Of a stretch of DNA of 5,896 bases, positions 1 to 5,691 are shown piece after piece (within the stretch, counting starts at the first letter, position 1; the number at the start of each line of letters is the position of its first letter). Below the pieces are notes generated by a model, which saw nothing but the letters and a program-made list of their open reading frames with translations, was not told the DNA's origin and ran no database searches. This stretch comes from Spirochaetales bacterium. Its GTDB lineage: Bacteria > Spirochaetota > Spirochaetia > DSM-16054 > Sediminispirochaetaceae. The translations under genes and the position numbers were made by a program. The stretch spans positions 1 through 5,896 of the forward strand of contig JAASTM010000173.1 in the NCBI GenBank assembly GCA_021767325.1, given 5' to 3'.

Positions 1-234
1 AAGCGGCTTCAGTATGGGAGTACATTCGACCGGTACGACGCCGATGTGTATGAGCATTATCATTTTATCTGTCAAAAGTGCAATAAGGTATACGACCTCA
101 CTATCGATCCGAAGGAGGACCTCGAACAGGTAGCTCAAGCAGAATCAGGGCACCTGGTAGACGGACACAAGATCGACTTTTTCGGTATCTGCAAGGAGTG
201 CCAAAAAAATGCGGAGGCGCACAAAGTCTCTTGA
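1..234 (+). CDS. perR: PerR-type Fur-family peroxide-sensing repressor, C-terminal part (5' end outside window)
   Basis: The reading frame is open from base 1 and encodes 77 residues before a TGA. It is the dimerisation and metal-binding half of a Fur-family repressor; by alignment from memory to Bacillus subtilis PerR (about 145 residues), roughly 70 N-terminal residues with the winged-helix DNA-binding domain lie outside the window. The motif D-x5-H-Y-H (fragment residues 13, 19 and 21) matches PerR metal ligands D85, H91 and H93. D32 matches D104, the position that is Asp in PerR and Glu in B. subtilis Fur and is linked to peroxide reactivity. The structural zinc site is intact as two CxxC pairs (C24/C27 and C64/C67). 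The family represses peroxide-defence genes until iron-catalysed oxidation of histidine ligands releases DNA. The peroxidase gene directly downstream supports PerR over Fur or Zur. The ligand matching H37 cannot be seen. An eight-T run (237-244) follows the stop, but I see no hairpin before it. Confidence 0.88.
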   Translation, partial: KRLQYGSTFDRYDADVYEHYHFICQKCNKVYDLTIDPKEDLEQVAQAESGHLVDGHKIDFFGICKECQKNAEAHKVS

Positions 235-252
235 TGTTTTTTTTAACCGCTA

Positions 253-280
253 TTAGTAATCGTTACGATTATTGTAATAT
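253..280 (+). promoter_or_regulatory. Candidate promoter of the peroxiredoxin gene
   Basis: A -10-like TAATAT at 275-280 is preceded, 16 bases upstream, by a poor -35 candidate, TTAGTA at 253-258. Transcription would start near base 287 and give a short leader carrying the ribosome binding site AAGGAGAG (291-298). The operator dyads cover the spacer and touch the -10, as expected for a repressor that blocks RNA polymerase. The -35 match is weak, so this assignment is tentative. Read-through from perR could also supply prx mRNA. Confidence 0.4.
257..277. promoter_or_regulatory. Probable PerR/Fur-family operator: two overlapping 7-1-7 dyads
   Basis: Bases 257-271 form a perfect inverted repeat, TAATCGT-T-ACGATTA. 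A second dyad, TTACGAT-T-ATTGTAA at 263-277, is shifted by 6 bases, has 6 of 7 symmetric pairs and matches 11 of 14 defined positions of the B. subtilis PerR box (TTATAATNATTATAA). Two 7-1-7 units offset by 6 is the established geometry of Fur-family operators that bind two dimers. The site lies between perR and prx, 26 to 46 bases before the prx start and over its probable promoter. Repression of prx by the neighbouring regulator is the natural inference. Confidence 0.7.
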
Positions 281-302
281 TAAAGTTTAGAAGGAGAGAC
301 AA

Positions 303-944
303 ATGGAACAAAACATGCCACTGTTAGGAGACAAATTCCCGGAAATGGAAGTGAAAACGACCCACGGTGTGAAAAAACTCCCCCACGACTACAAAGGAAA
401 ATGGATTGTGCTCTTTTCACATCCCGGAGATTTCACCCCCGTATGTACCACAGAGTTCGTGTCATTCGCTAAAAAGGCCGAAGATTTTAACAAAGCCGGT
501 GCGGAGCTTCTCGGGCTTTCGATTGACCAAGTCCACAGCCACATCAAATGGACCGAATGGATCAATGATAAACTCGATGTAAAAATTCCCTTTCCGATTA
601 TCGCGGATGAGATGGGTAAAGTAGCCCAGGCTCTCGGAATGGTACACCCCGGAAAAGGCACTAATACCGTTCGGGCGGTATTCCTCATCGACCCCAAGGG
701 CTTTGTTCGTCTGGTTCTGTACTATCCGCAGGAAATCGGACGCAACATGGACGAAGTACTCCGCTCTCTGAAAGCACTACAGGTTTCCGACGACAATGGA
801 GTAGCAACCCCGGCCAATTGGCCCGATAACGAACTGATCGGCGACCGCGTAATCATTCCGCCGGCCTCCACCGAGCAGGATGCGGAGAAACGGCTGAAAG
901 AGTACGAGGGGTACGACTGGTGGTTTTGTCATAAATCACTGTAG
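303..944 (+). CDS. Peroxiredoxin, Prx6-type (archaeal-like, with C-terminal extension)
   Basis: This 213-residue protein is a cytoplasmic thiol peroxidase reducing hydrogen peroxide and organic hydroperoxides. The active-site signature PGDFTPVC is present, with T45 and peroxidatic C48, preceded by H40 as is usual in the Prx6 branch; R124 in the segment [12 protein letters not shown] completes the catalytic set. The C-terminal arm (about residues 160-213) with [10 protein letters not shown] is typical of Prx6-type enzymes known from archaea and many anaerobes. C209 is the only other cysteine; it aligns with C207 of the Aeropyrum enzyme, while the partner at 213 is absent. It may therefore act as a 1-Cys enzyme or use C209 as resolving cysteine. 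The start is fixed by AGGAG six bases before the ATG; a later ATG at codon 5 lies too far from that site. The gene follows perR by 68 bases and ends before a strong terminator. Its reductant cannot be told from the window. Confidence 0.95.
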   Translation: MEQNMPLLGDKFPEMEVKTTHGVKKLPHDYKGKWIVLFSHPGDFTPVCTTEFVSFAKKAEDFNKAGAELLGLSIDQVHSHIKWTEWINDKLDVKIPFPIIADEMGKVAQALGMVHPGKGTNTVRAVFLIDPKGFVRLVLYYPQEIGRNMDEVLRSLKALQVSDDNGVATPANWPDNELIGDRVIIPPASTEQDAEKRLKEYEGYDWWFCHKSL

Positions 945-962
945 GGCCTAAGAGCCTAACAC

Positions 963-1010
963 ACGGGGTGTCTTACCATGAGAAGTACCATGAGACACCC
1001 CGTTTTTTTT
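963..1010 (+). terminator. Rho-independent terminator of the peroxiredoxin gene
   Basis: The arm ACGGGGTGTCT (963-973) pairs perfectly with AGACACCCCGT (993-1003). Two further pairs extend it inward (974-992 as a G-U pair and 975-991). The run of eight T (1003-1010) follows at once. Read on the minus strand no T-run follows the hairpin, so it probably does not terminate the convergent tag transcript in the same way, although tag stops only five bases away. The loop contains a duplicated TACCATGAGA (974-983 and 986-995). Confidence 0.93.
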
Positions 1011-1014
1011 GTAT

Positions 1015-1572
1015 CTATGTCTTATGCCTGAAACAGCTGCACAGATGGTCGTTTATCACTCCAACCGCCTGCAGGTGGGCATACACCGTCACCGGCCCCA
1101 CAAATGACATTCCGTAGCGCTTCAAGGCAGAGGAGACCTGCTCGGACAGGTCATTCTTCACCGGCATGTCTGCCTGGGTTTCAAGCCGGTGATCTCTCAC
1201 CTCGCCGTCTGTAAAGGACCATAAGAACGCGTCAAAACTCCCCCATTCCCGGCGTATTTCAAGGAATGCCTGTGCATTTCGAACGGCTGATTCGAGTTTA
1301 CGGCGGTAGCGAATAATTTCCGGATTCTCCATCATCACATCAATATCGTTCGCAGAGAATTGCACGATTTTTTCAGGATCGAATCCGCAAAAGGCTTTGC
1401 GAAATGCCTCTCGTTTCTTGAGCACCGTCAACCAGCTCAAACCGGCCTGCATTGTTTCCAGCATCAGAAACTCGAAGTGTTTCTCCTCATCATGCAGAGG
1501 AACTCCCCATTCTTTGTCGTGATACTCCCGCAGCAGCGGATGGCCTTCGGCCCAAGGACAACGTACTATCAT
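1015..1572 (-). CDS. tag: DNA-3-methyladenine glycosylase I
   Basis: This 185-residue protein aligns along its whole length with E. coli Tag (187 residues), which excises 3-methyladenine from alkylated DNA to start base-excision repair in the cytoplasm. The family motifs are present: RCPW at the N-terminus, YHDKEWGVP (residues 17-25), LETMQAGLSWLTVLKKR (38-54) and NDHLCSC near the end. The residues corresponding to the E. coli structural zinc ligands are C5, H18, H176 and C180. Y17, E39 and W47 match the base-binding pocket residues Y16, E38 and W46. The start at the ATG at 1572 is set by the alignment; no in-frame start lies just upstream and there is no Shine-Dalgarno sequence. Instead an extended -10 element sits seven bases away, implying a leaderless mRNA. 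The gene converges on prx and diverges from the chemoreceptor gene; no functional link with either is evident. Confidence 0.96.
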   Translation of the reverse strand: MIVRCPWAEGHPLLREYHDKEWGVPLHDEEKHFEFLMLETMQAGLSWLTVLKKREAFRKAFCGFDPEKIVQFSANDIDVMMENPEIIRYRRKLESAVRNAQAFLEIRREWGSFDAFLWSFTDGEVRDHRLETQADMPVKNDLSEQVSSALKRYGMSFVGPVTVYAHLQAVGVINDHLCSCFRHKT

Positions 1573-1578
1573 AAGTGC

Positions 1579-1587
1579 ATTATAACA
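1579..1587 (-). promoter_or_regulatory. Extended -10 promoter of tag
   Basis: Read on the minus strand, 1587 to 1579 is TGT-TATAAT, a perfect extended -10 (TGn followed by the consensus hexamer). No good -35 is visible at the right distance, which extended -10 promoters tolerate. An A/T tract (eight T on this strand, at 1595-1602) lies upstream. The usual distance from a -10 to the start site places the first transcribed base at about 1572, the A of the tag ATG. Confidence 0.7.
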
Positions 1588-1622
1588 ATTTCACAAAAAA
1601 AATACCTGATTGAAAAACTAAA

Positions 1623-1652
1623 TTTGCATTATTCCAAAAATCCTATCATAAT
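1623..1652 (+). promoter_or_regulatory. Candidate promoter of the chemoreceptor gene
   Basis: TTTGCA (1623-1628) and CATAAT (1647-1652) are separated by 18 bases and resemble a sigma-70 promoter with moderate matches. I looked for a sigma-28 flagellar/chemotaxis promoter (TAAA, 15 bases, GCCGATAA) and found TAAA at 1619-1622 but no convincing second half at the right spacing. A perfect 10-bp palindrome, CTATCGATAG (1658-1667), lies between this candidate and the ribosome binding site. The assignment is tentative. Confidence 0.35.
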
Positions 1653-1679
1653 CATAGCTATCGATAGTGGGAGGAAGCT

Positions 1680-3854
1680 ATGAAGTTAAACGGTAAACTT
1701 CTGATAATCCTGATTGTGCTCCCTTTGGTTCTACTCCTCGGCGCAGGATATTTATCATTTATCACTCAACGAAACATGCTGCAGGCAGAGAAAGAGCAGC
1801 AGACCCTGTTATACACCGAAAAGCTCGCCCTGAACCTTTCCAGCATCATGCAGCGGCAGCAGCAGATCCTGGAAGATTTTTCCAGAATTCCCTTTGTTCT
1901 GGATATGATGAAAGCGATGCCCGATTCGAACGAGCAGTCGGTCTATCAGGCAATGCCGGAATACGAACCCTATCTAGAGGTAGCTAAATCCTTTGCCGAA
2001 GACCCGAAAGTCGGGCTCATCTACATGGCGGCCCCGCAGAGCCTGAATGCCTTGGCAAATTTCTGGATCAATTTACCTCCGGACTACGATGCACGTGAGC
2101 GGCCCTGGTATATCGATGCCATGGAGAGCGGAGATTTTGCGGTCACCGAACCGTATATCGATCAGTCTAACGATGAAGGGAATATCATTTTGAGCGCGTC
2201 GATGCCGGTGCGTGAGGACGGACAGATCATCGGAGTTTCGGCCATAGACATGACCCTGAACAGCTTAATAAGCTATCTGCAGGAAGAAACCGAATCGAGC
2301 GTCGGCGGGGTATATCTTATAGACCAGAAGAGCGGCTCACTCATTTTCGGAGAAAACCAGGAAACCCTCGCTATCAGCTTCTCCGAACTGCTCGCGAACC
2401 TTGAGGTACAGCAGCCCGACGAGCTGCTGAGTAAAATCAATTCTGAGTCGAGTGGAATTACCAGTGTAAATGCAGCCGGAAACAACCTGTTTAAGGACAG
2501 CATCTTCGGTTACAAGCAGGTCGATCTTACTCCCTGGACAGTTGCGGTGGCCTACCCCAAGAGCGAGCTGCAAAAACAGGTAATTGGACCGGTACTACAG
2601 GCGACTGTGACGACCACCCTTATAGTAATCGGTGTGCTGATACTGGCATTCATATTGATCAGCCGGATTATCGTACGCTCGATTACCCTTACCACTAATA
2701 ACCTGCAGGAAATATCCCAGGGAGCCCGCGATCTGACGGTTCAGATGGATGTGAAATCGAAGGATGAAATCGGTGTACTCGCAGAATCGTTCAACAGCTT
2801 CGTTGACCGTCTGCGCGAAATTATCACGACAGTAAAGGGTGATATGCAGTCGATCAATCAGCGCCAGAGCGACCTGGCGGCCAATGCGGAGGAGACCGCC
2901 TCGGCTTCAACGGAAATCAGCTCGAACGTACAGAATATAAACAAGGAAATCGAACGGCTGGACAACGAAGTTCAGGAGGAATCATCGGCCATAGAGGAAC
3001 TGCGGCGCACAGTCGAGAACCTCAAGAACAACGTTGAATCCCAGAGTTCCGCTATTACCCAGTCCACCGCTTCGATCGAAGAGATGATGGCCAGCCTGCA
3101 GAGCGTAGCCCAGACCATAGAGAATAAACAAGCCGCCTCACAGTCACTGTCCAAGACCATAGAAGAGGGCAGCAAAACCGTCGAGGAATCCAGCCGGGCT
3201 ATTGAGGAGATAGTTCAGCAGGCCGGCCGTATTACAGAAATCTCCGAGGTGATCACCAATGTAGCCGGTCAGACCAACCTCCTGTCCATGAATGCGGCCA
3301 TCGAAGCGGCACACGCCGGTGAATCCGGTAAGGGTTTTGCAGTGGTTGCCGATGAAATCCGGAAACTGGCCGAAGCCTCCCAAAACAACTCCAAGCAGAT
3401 AAGCACCACTATTAAAGAAATATTAGAATCTCTGGAAAGTGCCTCAAAGGCTTCGCACACCAACCTGGAGACCTTCGATCTGATTAGGCGCGAAACCCAG
3501 GAAACGGTTGATGCCTTCAATGAGATCAATTCGAATACCCAGGAGCTCTCACAGGGCAGTCAGCAGATTCTGGAGGCGATTACCGACCTGAATCATATCG
3601 CATCCGAGGTAAAGAGCGGGTCGGATGAAATGCTCGAATCAGTTGATGTGGTCGGGAGGGTGACCGAACGGGTAACCCAGATATCAGCAACGGTGAAAAC
3701 CGGCATACATGAAATTTCCAGCGGAACCAACGAAATCGCCGAATCGATGAATTATGTCGAAAATATCATTCAAGACATAACCGAAAAGGTGAACGCGATC
3801 TCACAAGAGGTAGAACAGTTCAAGACTGAGCGTGAACTGGACGAGAATGAATAA
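1680..3854 (+). CDS. Methyl-accepting chemotaxis protein with dCache sensor, probable amino-acid receptor
   Basis: This 724-residue inner-membrane chemoreceptor has the classical order of parts. A transmembrane helix (about 7-28) is followed by a periplasmic double-Cache domain (about 30-300), a second transmembrane helix (about 306-331), a HAMP domain (about 330-383, with the DEIG motif at 362-365) and a long cytoplasmic signalling hairpin. The hairpin tip that contacts CheA and CheW is [18 protein letters not shown] (531-548), followed by the conserved [16 protein letters not shown]. The distal Cache fold carries Y136, R141, W143, Y144, Y159, D161 and D190, which line up with the published amino-acid-binding motif of dCache receptors such as PctA; amino-acid sensing is therefore inferred. 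There is no CheR/CheB-binding pentapeptide at the C-terminus (it ends RELDENE). GGGAGG at 1669-1674 lies five bases before the ATG and fixes the start. No terminator is visible before the tRNA promoter downstream. The tip wording is of the kind I associate with spirochaetes. Confidence 0.95.
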   Translation: MKLNGKLLIILIVLPLVLLLGAGYLSFITQRNMLQAEKEQQTLLYTEKLALNLSSIMQRQQQILEDFSRIPFVLDMMKAMPDSNEQSVYQAMPEYEPYLEVAKSFAEDPKVGLIYMAAPQSLNALANFWINLPPDYDARERPWYIDAMESGDFAVTEPYIDQSNDEGNIILSASMPVREDGQIIGVSAIDMTLNSLISYLQEETESSVGGVYLIDQKSGSLIFGENQETLAISFSELLANLEVQQPDELLSKINSESSGITSVNAAGNNLFKDSIFGYKQVDLTPWTVAVAYPKSELQKQVIGPVLQATVTTTLIVIGVLILAFILISRIIVRSITLTTNNLQEISQGARDLTVQMDVKSKDEIGVLAESFNSFVDRLREIITTVKGDMQSINQRQSDLAANAEETASASTEISSNVQNINKEIERLDNEVQEESSAIEELRRTVENLKNNVESQSSAITQSTASIEEMMASLQSVAQTIENKQAASQSLSKTIEEGSKTVEESSRAIEEIVQQAGRITEISEVITNVAGQTNLLSMNAAIEAAHAGESGKGFAVVADEIRKLAEASQNNSKQISTTIKEILESLESASKASHTNLETFDLIRRETQETVDAFNEINSNTQELSQGSQQILEAITDLNHIASEVKSGSDEMLESVDVVGRVTERVTQISATVKTGIHEISSGTNEIAESMNYVENIIQDITEKVNAISQEVEQFKTERELDENE

Positions 3855-3864
3855 GTGGAAGGTA

Positions 3865-3893
3865 TTGACAGAGCCGGCGGATATAGGTATATT
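3865..3893 (+). promoter_or_regulatory. Strong sigma-70 promoter of the tRNA-Ala gene
   Basis: A perfect -35 TTGACA (3865-3870) is followed after exactly 17 bases by TATATT (3888-3893), five of six to the -10 consensus. The transcript should start near 3900 and carry a leader of about eight bases before the tRNA, to be removed by RNase P. The -35 lies only 10 bases after the chemoreceptor stop codon. The same promoter is the best candidate for the protein gene beyond the tRNA. Confidence 0.85.
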
Positions 3894-3907
3894 TTTCACA
3901 CCGTCGT

Positions 3908-3981
3908 GGGGGTGTAGCTCAGTTGGCTAGAGCGCGTGAATGGCATTCACGAGGTCATGGGTTCGATTCCCACCACCTCCA
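3908..3981 (+). tRNA. tRNA-Ala, anticodon GGC
   Basis: The 74 bases fold as a complete cloverleaf. The acceptor stem GGGGGTG pairs with CACCTCC (3974-3980) and includes the G3-U70 wobble that marks alanine tRNAs. The D arm is GCTC/GAGC. The anticodon stem CGTGA/TCACG closes the loop ATGGCAT with anticodon GGC at 3942-3944, which reads GCC and GCU. The T arm has the loop TTCGATT. The discriminator is A73 (3981); the following bases are CAA, so the CCA end is not encoded and must be added by nucleotidyltransferase. The outermost T-stem pair is A49-C65 (3957/3973), a mismatch. A seven-T run (3987-3993) follows without its own GC-rich hairpin. Confidence 0.97.
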
Positions 3982-4008
3982 CAACCTTTTTTTAATACGG
4001 GAAAAGTT

Positions 4009-5646
4009 TTGAGTGACCAATCTTTTTCAGGAGATATTGATCCTGAAGTCGCCGAGTTAATGGGAATTGACGAGGAAGACACTGAGGAAGCTCCTGATTT
4101 TGCCGATCTCTTCGGCGAACCGAAAGCAGAGAAACCCTCTTCATCAGTCGAAGATCTCGATCTAAACAAGCAGAGTTTCCCTAAAATTGAAAAATTCTTC
4201 AAAGACGAACCCAACCCGATTTTTTCCTCTACCGATTACTACAAGCAGGCACTCTCAGGCGAGGGAGAACCGGCTAAACGGGTACACTCTCTGTTGGCAA
4301 AGTTTCTGAATGTACAGGATCCGAAAGAACGTTCTCTGTACCGGAATAAACTCATATCCGCCTACTGGAACCTGGCCGCCTCAATAGCCGCCAAAATCCA
4401 CACCAAACTGCCCGAACCCAAGCGCTATATGCTGCGCTTCGGTTACCTGCTGCCCACAGCGGTTTCTAAGGAACAGCGGGATATGCTGGCACGGGTGATC
4501 GATGAGAATCACACCGGCGAACCCATTCACTATGTTGACGAGTGGCTCTACAAAGTGGCTATGGGCCGGATCGGTCAGTCGGCTCAGGATGAGGTAAAGA
4601 TCGCCCAAAAGGACCGGGGCGACCGCATCATGGTGCAAGCCGAAAAAGCCCGGGGCAACCGGGATGTGCAGATCGGCCAGTTAAAATCAAAACTAAGCGA
4701 GCTCGAGGCACTCGAATCGCAACTGCAGTCCAAAGCCAGCAGCCTCAGCTCGCATCAGACCATGGAAGAGTATTACGGGCTCAAATCACCCTACACTCCC
4801 GAACAGCGCAGCGCCCTCAGCGAAATCAACCAGATGGTTAAGCGCCTGTTTACTATCGATAAAGAACTCTCCTCACTCTTCCGGCAGCTCGAGGAAGCAG
4901 ATCAGCTGCTGGAAAAACTGGAAAATAAAGCCGATGACCTCGGGGCCAGCCAGCAGGTTGATGCCAAGACCATCGAGCAGGAGTTCAACTCCGTCCGGCA
5001 GATGGCCAAGATGAGTGTCGGCCGGCAGGGTAATCACATACCATTCCTCATGAAACAGTACTTCCGGGCGCTCGACTTCGAACTCGGCACTCGTGAAAAT
5101 GTGATCAAGCAGCTCTCCGACATAGAGCGCATCGACCCCGGTGTCTTTCTCCGCAGTTTCAAACAGCAGACCAACCGGATAGTACCGCATATCATACTGG
5201 TACCCTGTTACGGCGACCGTGGCATTTGCTGGGAACCGTTTGAAAAGTATAACCGGGCCACCAGCCGCGGTCGGGTTGCTATCCCGATGTACCCCAAAAA
5301 CCTGCGCTCAGCGATAATCATGGCCATTGCCGACTTGCGCTGGCAGGTAGCTAAAGAGAAGGCCCAACACTACTGGATGGAAGAGGGTCTGACCGGCAAC
5401 TACTACATGTGGTTCGAAAGTCAAAAGCTGCGGGGTGATGTGAAAGAGTATTTTATTCAGGACTACGTGCTGTGGATCACAAAAGAGAGTGAAGGCACCC
5501 AGAAGCTGGACCGGGAGGTCCGCGGCATCTTCTGGCGTTATATGCCCTTCCCGCAGGAACTGAAGGACACCCTCAGAAACCGAGGCTTCGTCTACAACGA
5601 CTTATACAAAAAAGATAAAAACCGGGCTATGTCGGACGGGTATTAA
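4009..5646 (+). CDS. Conserved-looking cytoplasmic protein of unknown function with central coiled coil
   Basis: I do not recognise a named family. From the preferred TTG start the protein has 545 residues and no signal peptide or membrane segment. Residues 1-70 are acidic and low in complexity (GIDEEDTEE, DFADLFGEP), likely disordered. Residues about 75-185 look globular and helical. A charged linker leads to two stretches with heptad-like leucines (about 222-247 and 275-312), probably a coiled-coil hairpin. The C-terminal domain (about 340-545) is aromatic-rich, with tryptophans at 408, 445, 456, 468, 489 and 509 and the only two cysteines, C400 and C407, in PCYGDRGICW; this looks like the conserved core. 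TTG at 4009 is chosen because the frame upstream runs into the tRNA. A weak GGGA (3999-4002) stands six bases before it; the next candidate, ATG at 4060, has no ribosome binding site. Only 27 bases separate the tRNA from this start, so co-transcription is likely. Its role is unknown. Confidence 0.85.
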   Translation: MSDQSFSGDIDPEVAELMGIDEEDTEEAPDFADLFGEPKAEKPSSSVEDLDLNKQSFPKIEKFFKDEPNPIFSSTDYYKQALSGEGEPAKRVHSLLAKFLNVQDPKERSLYRNKLISAYWNLAASIAAKIHTKLPEPKRYMLRFGYLLPTAVSKEQRDMLARVIDENHTGEPIHYVDEWLYKVAMGRIGQSAQDEVKIAQKDRGDRIMVQAEKARGNRDVQIGQLKSKLSELEALESQLQSKASSLSSHQTMEEYYGLKSPYTPEQRSALSEINQMVKRLFTIDKELSSLFRQLEEADQLLEKLENKADDLGASQQVDAKTIEQEFNSVRQMAKMSVGRQGNHIPFLMKQYFRALDFELGTRENVIKQLSDIERIDPGVFLRSFKQQTNRIVPHIILVPCYGDRGICWEPFEKYNRATSRGRVAIPMYPKNLRSAIIMAIADLRWQVAKEKAQHYWMEEGLTGNYYMWFESQKLRGDVKEYFIQDYVLWITKESEGTQKLDREVRGIFWRYMPFPQELKDTLRNRGFVYNDLYKKDKNRAMSDGY

Positions 5647-5691
5647 ACCTGCCAGCACTTGTACACAGCCCTTATACTACGAATTTGTGTA

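Noticed and set aside
237..244. T-run after perR as a terminator
   Set aside because: No GC-rich inverted repeat precedes it. It more likely belongs to the AT-rich promoter region of prx.
389..697. Minus-strand ORFs antisense to the peroxiredoxin gene
   Set aside because: Composition is that of a shadow frame, and the plus-strand gene accounts for the sequence fully.
1658..1667. Perfect 10-bp palindrome CTATCGATAG before the chemoreceptor ribosome binding site
   Set aside because: It is short enough to occur by chance, has no second copy in the window, and matches no operator I can name.
1360..1683. 107-residue plus-strand ORF overlapping tag and the divergent promoter region
   Set aside because: It is mostly antisense to tag, which has full-length homology, and has no protein-like domain or ribosome binding site that I can see.
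3983..3993. T-run after the tRNA as an intrinsic terminator
   Set aside because: The only extra pairing found is a 4-bp GGTT/AACC stem (3959-3962 with 3983-3986) that competes with the tRNA fold. Pausing is possible, but efficient termination is not supported.
3940..4008. N-terminal extension of the 545-residue protein starting at an ATG inside the tRNA
   Set aside because: These bases encode the tRNA anticodon arm through the acceptor end and the T-run. The peptide (AFTRSWVRFPPPPQ) is a typical translation artefact of tRNA sequence.
3927..4214. Minus-strand ORF across the tRNA containing GGGNRTHDL
   Set aside because: This peptide is the well-known artefact of translating tRNA genes in reverse. 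The rest is Ser-rich shadow of the plus-strand gene.
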